DNA of 6,231 nucleotides from Promethearchaeota archaeon (GCA_019894655.1 JAGXNZ010000370.1:1-6231), one strand, 5' to 3'; counted from the first letter of the stretch, positions 1 through 5,869 are shown. A program made the numbers and translations. The notes: generated by a model not told the origin, from the letters alone.

Positions 1-300
1 GTTAAAGTTACTTCTCTACGACACGCGAGCTTAACTTATGGTCCGGCTCAAGCGGCAGTCGCGAAAGCTGTCATGAAGTGTGTAGAAGATGGAATCCTTC
101 CTAAAGAAGCCGCAGAAGATCTCTTAATCGTCGTAAATGTATTTGTACACCCTAGTGCGAGTGCTAGAAAAAGAATCTTCATAAACAACTATAAGGCAAC
201 TCGGAATGCAATTAGAAAAGCAATGGAAGGTTTACCAACTGTAGATGATGGAATAAGAAATGCAGAAAGTGCGAGACATCCATTTAGAAATGATCCTTAA
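1..300 (+). CDS. fae: Formaldehyde-activating enzyme (Fae), 3' part only
   Basis: This frame is open from the first base and ends at TAA, giving 99 residues of a protein that is normally about 165-170 long; the N-terminus, with the catalytic histidine region, lies outside the window. Fae condenses formaldehyde with tetrahydromethanopterin to methylene-H4MPT in the cytoplasm. The visible part carries the family hallmarks: YGPAQAAVAKAV (residues 13-24 here), an acidic GILPKEAAEDL stretch, VNVFVHPSASARKRIF, NNYKATRNAIRKAMEG, and a tail ending in RHPFRNDP. From memory, the HPF tail resembles the end of Methylorubrum extorquens Fae (ATHPFAANA). The protein stops after the Fae domain, so there is no fused hexulose-phosphate synthase domain as seen in some archaeal Fae-Hps proteins. 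The Met codon at 73 is internal and is not the start. Identification is firm; whether the cell uses it for formaldehyde detoxification or C1 assimilation cannot be told here. Confidence 0.92.
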   Translation, partial: VKVTSLRHASLTYGPAQAAVAKAVMKCVEDGILPKEAAEDLLIVVNVFVHPSASARKRIFINNYKATRNAIRKAMEGLPTVDDGIRNAESARHPFRNDP

Positions 301-441
301 ACCATGAGCTCAATCCGTTTCTTTATAATCTTTCTAAGAAGTTCTGAAGTCCATGAGTTAGATTTTCCTAAATTATTCGCTAGTTCCTGTAGGTAAATTT
401 TTCTTGTAATTCAAAATTAGAATTTCATAGAATATATTCCC
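297..441 (-). pseudogene. Remnant of a winged-helix (MarR/ArsR-like) DNA-binding domain, frameshifted
   Basis: On the minus strand, bases 410 down to 300 read as 37 residues ending at a TAA (299-297) that overlaps the fae stop. The core IYLQELANNLGKSNSWTSEL, followed by LRKIIKKRIELMV, has the spacing of a helix-turn-helix: an ELA..LG helix, a KS turn, and a recognition helix leading into a basic wing. Removing one A from the five-A run (398-402 on the plus strand) joins it to an upstream frame reading FYEILILNYKK, which is what the preceding helix and strand of such a domain should look like. That upstream frame hits a stop at 442-444. A further frame (428-490) has another hydrophobic stretch but is weak. 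No start codon or full-length gene is present, so I call it a decayed regulator fragment. The length is small and chance resemblance in AT-rich DNA remains possible. Confidence 0.4.
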
Positions 442-504
442 TTAAAATATAGAAATCGTTTAAGAACACCACTATTTTTATCCCCCAATACTATTTTTAA
501 TCAA

Positions 505-520
505 ACCGAACATGTTCGGT
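505..520. promoter_or_regulatory. Perfect 16-bp palindrome, candidate operator
   Basis: ACCGAACATGTTCGGT reads identically on both strands with no spacer, and it is much more GC-rich than the surrounding AT-rich intergenic DNA. Immediately downstream is a TATA-like stretch (about 528-535), so the palindrome sits where an archaeal regulator would meet the BRE/TATA region of a promoter firing toward the small membrane gene at 599. It also lies just upstream, on the minus strand, of the winged-helix remnant (297-441), so it may be a leftover autoregulatory site. It resembles dimeric HTH-repressor operators in general form. The half-site GAAC is LexA-like, but the spacing is not that of the Gram-positive LexA box. 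Confidence 0.45.
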
Positions 521-561
521 ATTATTATTATAAACAAAAAATTAATTTATGATCTAAGATA

Positions 562-572
562 TTTTTAATAAA
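562..572 (+). promoter_or_regulatory. TATA-like box upstream of the small membrane gene
   Basis: An AT-only TTTTTAATAAA stretch lies about 27-37 bases before the ATG at 599. Archaeal TATA boxes are centred about 26-27 bases before the transcription start, so this box would place the start at or very near the ATG and give a leaderless mRNA, consistent with the absence of a Shine-Dalgarno sequence. A second candidate box at about 528-535 would give a leader of about 40 bases. The background is very AT-rich, so this is weak evidence. Confidence 0.3.
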
Positions 573-598
573 ACTTCTTGAATAGGATTTGAAAAACA

Positions 599-802
599 AT
601 GGAAAAAAAAAAAATGATTGGGTTGATTTTTTTTATTATCGCTCTCGTGATAGTTATAATAAATCTTGTTGTAATCTACCCTCTTAATTTCTGTTCTTTT
701 GCTCCCCTAGTTTTTTGGCTTATTGCTCTTTTAAGCATCGTTGGAGGGGTAATTTTCTACTTTAACATTAAAATTATGCATTCTGAAGAACTAAAAGCAT
801 AA
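599..802 (+). CDS. Small hypothetical protein with two membrane segments
   Basis: This 67-residue protein has a short lysine-rich start (MEKKKM), a first hydrophobic segment at about residues 7-29, a short loop containing YPLNFCSFAP, a second hydrophobic segment at about 34-56, and a polar tail ending HSEELKA. It should be an integral membrane hairpin; I recognise no family and assign no function. The start is uncertain: ATG 599 is followed by a run of 12 A (603-614) that ends in a second in-frame ATG at 614, and neither has a Shine-Dalgarno sequence. The A-tract is a plausible site of transcriptional slippage or sequencing error, although starting at 614 would avoid its effect on the frame. 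It stands alone, with an oligo-T terminator directly after it and the acyltransferase gene convergent with it. The real membrane-like pattern and the flanking signals support a gene, but no homology was tested. Confidence 0.55.
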   Translation: MEKKKMIGLIFFIIALVIVIINLVVIYPLNFCSFAPLVFWLIALLSIVGGVIFYFNIKIMHSEELKA

Positions 803-805
803 AAA

Positions 806-820
806 TTTTTTTTTCTTTTT
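806..820 (+). terminator. Oligo-T archaeal-type terminator
   Basis: Fourteen of fifteen bases are T (nine T, one C, five T), starting four bases after the stop codon of the small membrane gene. No hairpin precedes it. Such T-rich tracts on the non-template strand are the usual intrinsic terminators in archaea. Confidence 0.55.
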
Positions 821-862
821 ATTTATGTTCTCAATCTGAAATATTCCAACTTTTTTGTAATG

Positions 863-1999
863 CTAATTAACTTTTCTTATTTTATTCTCGATATACCACC
901 AAAATACGCCGGCAGAGATGCAAATAGTCCAATTTAAAATCAGTAAGAGTATATTTAGATATGATTCTCCAAAAGAAATATCAAAAATATTATCCACAGT
1001 TTTAATACCTGTACCAAGAAGTGAATATGTGATTGCAAAGTAAATATCTTGAACTAAATAAATATGGAAAGAGGATCTTCCAATAGTAGTAAATATCTTC
1101 GATACAATATTCTTAGGGTTTTTCGGTACCAGTTTCATTACAATTAAGATAATAAAAGCAGCGTATATAAAAGTCAAATAGTTGTAATCTCCTCTTACAA
1201 TTCCCGAACCATCAATTTCTAATCTAAAACCGAAAAAATCCCATGCTACCATATAGATCACACTAATTGGGAAAAGAATCCATAAGAATAGATTTTTTTT
1301 GCTAAAAAGATAATGGTTTTTCGAAAACCATAATCCCATCCCAATAGCTGAGATATATAGTAGAATTAAATAACGGAAGTTTAGTTCAGTAAACCACTCT
1401 TCAATTGAAGTAATTTCACCAATATAGAAAAAGAGGAATAGATGCATACAAATTTCAATAAGAAAACATAAAATGAGCGATAACGTAGGCCATTTCAAAA
1501 ATGCTTTATACAATAGCGGTAAGAGAAATATCGATTGAAAGAGGATAGGAATAAACCAATTACCTGGACCTTCAAAAAGTTGCTTTTGAAAAACTATATA
1601 TTCCAATATCCAGTTTTCATTAAAAACATCTGGAAAATTCTCTTTGTAGATAATAAATCCCGCAGTGGTAGAGACAATATATAAAATGATATAAGGAAAT
1701 ACAAATCGCCAAAATTTTCTTTTGAAATATTCCCAAGAATAAAGTTCTTTTAATGATTGATTACCTTTTCTCGCAAATGAATTACCCATGTTAAAACCTA
1801 AAATAACTAGAAATACAGGTATAGACATACGCTCCCATAATTGTGTTCCTGTTCCACGTATCAAATACCTGATTACAGAATGATCAATAATTACGAAAGC
1901 TATCATGAAGGCTTTCAATAAATCTATTTGAAAGAAATTCGTAGAATCTTTTTTGATATCGTCAACTGGACTCTCTATTACAATATTGTTTTCAATCAT
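863..1999 (-). CDS. Acyltransferase-3 family membrane acyltransferase
   Basis: This 378-residue multi-pass membrane protein has about ten hydrophobic segments (roughly 28-46, 58-73, 97-118, 148-165, 172-192, 208-225, 238-253, 272-290, 308-330 and 347-370), the usual size and topology of the acyltransferase-3 (OafA/OatA core) family. Members transfer acetyl or other acyl groups across or at the membrane to sugars of cell-surface glycans. Family signs are IDLLKAFMIAFVIIDHS, with the expected early histidine (H40), then RMSIPVFLVILGFN (58-70), GPGNWFIPILFQSIFLLPLL (144-163) and a late IGRSSFHIYLVQ stretch (306-317). The late motif usually ends in histidine after YL; here it is Gln317. No extra SGNH domain is attached. 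The gene ends in TAG and is convergent with the small membrane gene. The start ATG has no Shine-Dalgarno sequence but has a TATA-like box at leaderless spacing. The acceptor is unknown; a surface glycan or N-glycan sugar is an inference. Confidence 0.82.
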   Translation of the reverse strand: MIENNIVIESPVDDIKKDSTNFFQIDLLKAFMIAFVIIDHSVIRYLIRGTGTQLWERMSIPVFLVILGFNMGNSFARKGNQSLKELYSWEYFKRKFWRFVFPYIILYIVSTTAGFIIYKENFPDVFNENWILEYIVFQKQLFEGPGNWFIPILFQSIFLLPLLYKAFLKWPTLSLILCFLIEICMHLFLFFYIGEITSIEEWFTELNFRYLILLYISAIGMGLWFSKNHYLFSKKNLFLWILFPISVIYMVAWDFFGFRLEIDGSGIVRGDYNYLTFIYAAFIILIVMKLVPKNPKNIVSKIFTTIGRSSFHIYLVQDIYFAITYSLLGTGIKTVDNIFDISFGESYLNILLLILNWTICISAGVFWWYIENKIRKVN

Positions 2000-2020
2000 T
2001 ATACAATCAAGTGAAAAAAT

Positions 2021-2030
2021 AATTATAATT
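2021..2030 (-). promoter_or_regulatory. TATA-like box for the acyltransferase gene
   Basis: On the minus strand AATTATAATT is centred about 26 bases before the ATG at 1999, so transcription would begin at or next to the start codon and give a leaderless message. No Shine-Dalgarno sequence is present in the intervening bases. The surroundings are very AT-rich, so the box could be coincidental. Confidence 0.3.
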
Positions 2031-2076
2031 TAATAATAAACGTCAATTTTTAAATTAGTAGGATCTTAAGCTAATC

Positions 2077-2089
2077 ATTAACGGTTAAT
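2077..2089. repeat. Short inverted repeat in the divergent intergenic region
   Basis: ATTAAC, one G, then GTTAAT form a perfect 6-1-6 inverted repeat between the divergent acyltransferase and peroxiredoxin genes. It lies upstream of both TATA-like boxes and could be a regulator site, but sequences this short and AT-rich also arise by chance. Confidence 0.25.
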
Positions 2090-2204
2090 TTATAATTTAT
2101 TATTTTTCAAATCTACAAATACAAATTATTAATAGAACATATTTAATCCTTTTATAAATGATAATCTGAACATTGAAATTGTTTTCTAAAGATTTAATTA
2201 TTGT

Positions 2205-2216
2205 AGTATAAATTAA
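2205..2216 (+). promoter_or_regulatory. TATA-like box upstream of the redox operon
   Basis: AGTATAAATTAA is a good archaeal TATA-box match. Its centre is about 20 bases before the first ATG (2230) and about 35 before the second (2245), so the expected transcription start falls at roughly 2230-2237. This spacing fits a short leader before the 2245 start at least as well as it fits the 2230 start. It would drive the peroxiredoxin, nitroreductase and DUF255 genes together. Confidence 0.4.
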
Positions 2217-2229
2217 ATCCAAAATCTAC

Positions 2230-2730
2230 ATGGAGAATAATAAAATGATAAATAATAATAAAGAATTAAAAGTTGGAGATAGTGCTCCCGAATTTTGTCT
2301 ACCAGATAAAGACAACAAGAAAGTATGTCTCAAAGATTTTAAAGGTAAGTACGTCATTGTCTACTTCTATCCTAAAGATAATACCCCCGGTTGTACTACT
2401 GAAGCAATAGGTTTTACGGGAATTTTGTCCGAATTTCAAAAGTTAAATGCGATTGTTATTGGTATAAGCCCAGATAGTCCTGAATCTCACGCAAAATTCA
2501 TAGAGAAGAAAAATTTGAAAGTTATTCTATTGAGCGATCTAGATAAGGAAGTCTTAAAAGCGTACGGAAAATGGGGTAAGAACACATTCAGAGGTAAGGA
2601 ATATATAGGAGTTACGCGTAGTACCTTTATGATAAACCCTGATGGAAAGATCGCATACATTTGGCCTAAAGTCTCTGTGAAAGGACATACTGAAGAAGTA
2701 CATAAAATTTTAATGGAGTTAGAAAACTAA
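2230..2730 (+). CDS. bcp: Peroxiredoxin, Bcp/PrxQ subfamily (thiol peroxidase)
   Basis: This 166-residue cytoplasmic peroxiredoxin, of usual Bcp length, reduces hydrogen peroxide and organic hydroperoxides using a reactive cysteine. It shows the full order of family motifs: VGDSAPEFCLPD near the N-terminus, DFKGKYVIVYFYPKDNTPGC (residues 36-55) with the PxxxTxxC catalytic motif (Pro48, Thr52, Cys55), a GISPDSPESHAKF helix, LLSDLDKEVLKAYG, and VTRSTFMINPDG with the catalytic Arg130. In many Bcp proteins a resolving cysteine lies five residues after the peroxidatic one; here that position is Ile60. Other cysteines are Cys23 and Cys33, in the N-terminal part. The protein may therefore act as a 1-Cys enzyme or use an external thiol. 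The start may be ATG 2245 instead of 2230, because GGAG (2232-2235) is ideally placed for 2245; this would give 161 residues. It is the first gene of a three-gene operon. Confidence 0.93.
   Translation: MENNKMINNNKELKVGDSAPEFCLPDKDNKKVCLKDFKGKYVIVYFYPKDNTPGCTTEAIGFTGILSEFQKLNAIVIGISPDSPESHAKFIEKKNLKVILLSDLDKEVLKAYGKWGKNTFRGKEYIGVTRSTFMINPDGKIAYIWPKVSVKGHTEEVHKILMELEN
2232..2235 (+). promoter_or_regulatory. GGAG Shine-Dalgarno candidate that bears on the peroxiredoxin start
   Basis: GGAG lies nine bases upstream of the in-frame ATG at 2245 and overlaps the ATG at 2230. It is the best Shine-Dalgarno match before any gene in the window. If used, translation starts at residue 6 of the longer frame (MINNNKELKVGDSAPEF). 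Confidence 0.35.
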
Positions 2731-2739
2731 AAAGACACC

Positions 2740-3297
2740 ATGAGCGTTAAAGAGATTATAAAAGAAAGAAGATCGTATAGATCTTTAGATCCTGTAGAAA
2801 TTTCAAAGGATTTAATTGAGGATCTAGCAGAAATGGCCAGAATTAGCCCTTCTTGTGGAAATAAGCAACCATGGCGATTTGTTTTCGCCTACGATAAAGA
2901 AGTACTAAAAAAACTTTTTACTGTGTTATCTAGTGGCAACAAGTGGGTTGAGAAAGCGTCAATGATTATAGGTGTATTTAGTGAACCCAAAAATGATTGC
3001 ATAATTGGAGAACGATTGTACTATTTGTTTGATACAGGCATGGCTACAGCGTTTATTTTACTGCGTGCTACTGAATTAGGATTAGTTGCTCATCCAATAG
3101 CAGGTTTTGATGAAACTTCCGCAAAAGAAATTCTCGGGATTCCAAATGCAATGAGGTTAATTACTCTCGTCATTGTTGGAAAGCATTCAGACATAGTTAA
3201 TCCGGTTTTATCTGACTCAATGAAGCTCGGAGAAAAACAAAGACCACCAAGGAAAACAATTGACGAATTTATCTACATAGATAAAGTTAAAGACTAA
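2740..3297 (+). CDS. Nitroreductase-family FMN-dependent oxidoreductase
   Basis: This 185-residue protein of the nitroreductase (FMN, NAD(P)H-dependent) fold is on the short side for the family, as in many archaeal members. FMN-contact motifs are in place: RRSYR at residues 10-14, then SPSCGNKQPWRF at 36-47, where the usual SxxNxQPWxF pattern is kept. DTGMATAFILLRATELGL (98-115) covers the central helix, AHPIAGFDE follows, and a RPPRK segment near 168-172 probably contacts flavin phosphate as in relatives. Family members are homodimers that reduce nitro compounds, quinones, enones or flavins; the substrate cannot be predicted from the sequence. The gene begins nine bases after the peroxiredoxin stop with no obvious Shine-Dalgarno sequence and precedes the DUF255 gene by 17 bases, so all three are likely co-transcribed. 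The context suggests a role in redox or electrophile stress, which is inference. Confidence 0.88.
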   Translation: MSVKEIIKERRSYRSLDPVEISKDLIEDLAEMARISPSCGNKQPWRFVFAYDKEVLKKLFTVLSSGNKWVEKASMIIGVFSEPKNDCIIGERLYYLFDTGMATAFILLRATELGLVAHPIAGFDETSAKEILGIPNAMRLITLVIVGKHSDIVNPVLSDSMKLGEKQRPPRKTIDEFIYIDKVKD

Positions 3298-3314
3298 TCA
3301 ATTAAAAAATATAG

Positions 3315-5423
3315 GTGGAATTTATTAACGACACTAACAGTTCAAGAGAGAAACCAGAAGCTACTAAAAAACCTAATAAGCTTATAACTGAAAAAAGTCC
3401 TTATTTACTTCAACATGCTAAAAATCCCGTAGAATGGTATCCCTGGGGCGTTGAAGCTTTTGAAAGAGCAAAATCGGAAGATAAACCAATTTTCTTATCA
3501 ATTGGGTATTCTACATGCCATTGGTGCCATGTTATGGCTCATGAATCGTTTGAAGACCCTTATATGGCTAAATTATTGAATGATACATTCATTTCAATTA
3601 AAGTCGATCGGGAAGAACGACCTGACATAGATAAGATTTACATGACTGTTTGCCAAATTATGACTGGTTCTGGGGGTTGGCCATTAACAATTATTATGAC
3701 CCCAGATAAAAAACCCTTCTTTGCTGGAACTTATTTTCCAAAAGAGAGCCGTTTTGGGAGAATTGGTCTAGTAGATTTAGTAAAACGAGTGAAAGATCTA
3801 TGGACGAACGAAAGAAAGCAATTAGTAGAATCGAGCGAAAAGATAACTTTTGCTTTACAAGATATCAACGCAGAATCCCCGGGAAGGAGTCTAGCGGAAA
3901 GTGTTTTAAAAAATACATATTCTCAATTATCGGGAAGATATGATAAAAAGACCGGAGGTTTTGGAACAGCACCTAAATTTCCTACGCCGCATAATTTGTT
4001 GTTCTTATTAAGATTCTGGAGAAGGACTGGTGATGAAGAAGCGCTAAAAATGGTTGAAAAGACACTTGAAGCAATGCGAATGGGTGGAATCTATGATCAT
4101 ATTGGGTTTGGATTTCACCGTTACTCAACCGATCCTAACTGGCTTGTACCTCATTTTGAAAAAATGTTATACGATCAAGCTTTATTGACTCTGGTTTATT
4201 TAGAAGCATATCAAGCAACGGGGAAAGATGAATACGCTAATACCGCAAAGGAAGTATTGACATATATTTTGCGCGATATGACATCTTCAGAAGGAGCATT
4301 CTATAGCGCAGAAGATGCCGATAGTGAAGGAGAAGAAGGTAAATTTTATGTTTGGTCGAAAGATGAAATCACAGAAATATTAGGAGTAGAAGAAGCTGAT
4401 GTATTCTCAAAACTTTATAATGTTGATGTAAATGGAAATTTTTTAGATGAAGCGACTCGAAGAAAAATTGGGAAAAACATCCTTCACTCAAAATCTAATT
4501 TATTAAACACACCCACGATCGATATCGAACTAATTAGGAATAAAATATTTGAAGAGAGAGAGAAAAGAATTAGACCTCATAAAGACGATAAAATATTAGC
4601 TGACTGGAATGGATTGATGATCGCAGCTTTTGCTAAAGCAGGGTATATTTTTAATGAAGCTAAATATATTCAGGTAGCAGAAAAAGCGGTGACTTTTATC
4701 CTAAACCAAATGAAAAATTCTGAAGGAAGACTCTTACATCGTTACCGTAAAGGTGAGGCAGACATCCTCGCATTCTTAGACGATTACGCTTTCTTAATTT
4801 GGGGTTTAATTAACCTTTACGAAGCATCTTTTGAAACATTATATCTTGAAAAAGCTATTATGTTGATTGAGGAACAGCTAAAATTATTCTGGGATTCTTC
4901 TATAGGAGGATTTTTTTTTACGGCTGAAGACGCAGAGTCATTGTTAACGCGCCAAAAAGAGACTTATGATGGAGCAATTCCATCAGGGAATTCTGTTGCT
5001 ATGCTTAATTTACTAAGGCTTGCACATTTAACAGGAAATGATACCTATGAGAAACAAGCAGATTACCTTGGACGAGTTTTCGCCGAAAGCGTTAGAGCTA
5101 ATCCTGTTGCACATAGTTTTATGATGGTTGCTGTGGATTATGCAGTAGGTCCAACATATTCATTAGTCATCGCAGGAGATGAGGGCAAGAATGATACCAA
5201 TTCCATGTTAAATGAGGTTAGAAAGCAATTTTTACCGAATAAATCGTTGATTTTTCGTCCCACAGAGAAAATGAATCCAGAAATAGATAAATTTTCTAAT
5301 TTTGTTCAATTTTTTGACAAATTCGAGGGAAAAGCTACTGCATATGTATGTATTAACAAAACTTGTAAAGCACCTACGAACGATATAACCAAAGCTTTGG
5401 AGCACTTAAGCTCAAAAGTATAG
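3315..5423 (+). CDS. DUF255 thioredoxin-domain protein (YyaL / SPATA20 type)
   Basis: This 702-residue protein matches the full-length family that joins an N-terminal thioredoxin-like domain to an (alpha/alpha)6-barrel resembling glycoside hydrolases and N-acylglucosamine 2-epimerases. The N-terminal domain begins [20 protein letters not shown] (residues 21-40) and carries a Cys-His-Trp-Cys redox pair (Cys68, Cys71), then [15 protein letters not shown] and [14 protein letters not shown]. The barrel region has [18 protein letters not shown] (258-274), [45 protein letters not shown] and [17 protein letters not shown]. Near the end are Cys679 and Cys684. The biochemical role of the family is not established. 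The start is GTG at 3315, with no in-frame ATG before the conserved region; it adds about 20 poorly conserved residues, so the exact start is uncertain. There is no signal peptide or membrane segment, so it should be cytoplasmic. It is the last gene of the operon with the peroxiredoxin and nitroreductase and ends in TAG. Confidence 0.9.
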   Translation: MEFINDTNSSREKPEATKKPNKLITEKSPYLLQHAKNPVEWYPWGVEAFERAKSEDKPIFLSIGYSTCHWCHVMAHESFEDPYMAKLLNDTFISIKVDREERPDIDKIYMTVCQIMTGSGGWPLTIIMTPDKKPFFAGTYFPKESRFGRIGLVDLVKRVKDLWTNERKQLVESSEKITFALQDINAESPGRSLAESVLKNTYSQLSGRYDKKTGGFGTAPKFPTPHNLLFLLRFWRRTGDEEALKMVEKTLEAMRMGGIYDHIGFGFHRYSTDPNWLVPHFEKMLYDQALLTLVYLEAYQATGKDEYANTAKEVLTYILRDMTSSEGAFYSAEDADSEGEEGKFYVWSKDEITEILGVEEADVFSKLYNVDVNGNFLDEATRRKIGKNILHSKSNLLNTPTIDIELIRNKIFEEREKRIRPHKDDKILADWNGLMIAAFAKAGYIFNEAKYIQVAEKAVTFILNQMKNSEGRLLHRYRKGEADILAFLDDYAFLIWGLINLYEASFETLYLEKAIMLIEEQLKLFWDSSIGGFFFTAEDAESLLTRQKETYDGAIPSGNSVAMLNLLRLAHLTGNDTYEKQADYLGRVFAESVRANPVAHSFMMVAVDYAVGPTYSLVIAGDEGKNDTNSMLNEVRKQFLPNKSLIFRPTEKMNPEIDKFSNFVQFFDKFEGKATAYVCINKTCKAPTNDITKALEHLSSKV

Positions 5424-5456
5424 AAAAGGTAAAAATATTATATTTAGATACTGGTA

Positions 5457-5834
5457 TTATTTTAACTTTGAGGATACAAGTTCTTCCATTTCGTTAAGTA
5501 TTGCCACTTGATTCATCTCTTCTTGCGAAATAAACAAAGTAAGATTTCCATTCTTCAAAATATAAGCAGAGGGGTATTTTTCGTCTTTAACATCGTAATT
5601 CTCTAAAAATTCATCTTTATGCAGGAATTCAGTTTCTATTCCTAAATCGTTAATGAAAGATTTCCATTCTTTCTTAGCTCCGAAAGTCCCAAATGTTGTT
5701 TGGCATAAATTACATTGATAAGTGCTTGGTCATAAAGCTTTATGCCAGAAATCATTTACAGTATTAACTAATCCTGAATCAGCATTCCATATAAAAATTA
5801 ATTTCTCATCGTTATTTTCATTCAAAAATATCAC
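5457..5834 (-). pseudogene. CxxC protein gene interrupted by one in-frame TGA (nonsense-mutated or recoded)
   Basis: The minus strand holds a continuous 125-codon frame broken only by TGA at codon 35 (plus-strand bases 5730-5732). Before the TGA it reads KLIFIWNADSGLVNTVNDFW then HKAL. After it come PSTYQCNLCQTTFGTFGAKK, EWKSFINDLGIETEFLHKDE, and a region with PSAYILKNGNLTLFISQEE, ending at TAA. Both halves look like one conserved small protein with a CNLC motif (Cys41, Cys44). From memory, related small proteins in bacteria have Ser-Pro where this has stop-Pro, so TCA to TGA would be a one-base change. The start is GTG 5834 or TTG 5825; there is no in-frame ATG. The gene is convergent with the DUF255 gene, 33 bases apart. 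Its function is not established; the CxxC pair and neighbours suggest thiol redox or metal binding. Selenocysteine is possible, but no SECIS-like hairpin is evident in the short 3' region and the position is not part of a UxxC pair. A nonsense mutation is the simpler reading. Confidence 0.75.
5727..5747. repeat. Imperfect palindrome spanning the internal TGA
   Basis: CATAAAGCTTTATG (5731-5744) is a perfect 14-bp palindrome, and flanking TGG and CCA pair as well with a single bulged base at 5730. On the minus strand the bulged base is the A of the in-frame TGA, so in the mRNA the stop codon would lie in the 3' arm of a short stem. It falls inside coding sequence and may be a coincidence of codon choice. 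Confidence 0.4.
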
Positions 5835-5852
5835 CCAAATTAAACAAAACCC

Positions 5853-5858
5853 ATATAA
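5853..5858 (-). promoter_or_regulatory. TATA-like box for the TGA-interrupted gene
   Basis: On the minus strand TTATAT lies in a slightly less AT-rich stretch, centred about 21 bases before the GTG at 5834 and 30 before the TTG at 5825. This would put the transcription start near 5829 and favours the TTG start if the message is leaderless. It is a weak match in AT-rich DNA. Confidence 0.22.
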
Positions 5859-5869
5859 CTATCTAATAC

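Noticed and set aside
73..300. A separate 75-residue gene starting at the ATG at 73
   Set aside because: The same frame is open to the window edge, and the residues before this Met (VTSLRHASLTYGPAQAAVAK) are conserved Fae sequence, so the Met is internal.
428..490. A third-frame extension of the winged-helix remnant (hydrophobic stretch ending REYIL)
   Set aside because: Only 21 codons, no recognisable motif, and joining it needs a second frameshift; not strong enough to include in the call.
505..520. A LexA (SOS) box
   Set aside because: The half-sites GAAC and GTTC are separated by two bases, not the four of the Gram-positive LexA box, and no damage-response gene adjoins.
301..598. An RNA gene or CRISPR array between fae and the small membrane gene
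   Set aside because: I saw no tRNA-like arms, no regularly spaced repeats and no structured GC-rich RNA in this stretch or elsewhere in the window.
5424..5456. A SECIS element in the short 3' region of the TGA-containing gene
   Set aside because: The stretch is almost entirely A and T on either strand, with no GC-rich stem or visible GAA/A internal loop.
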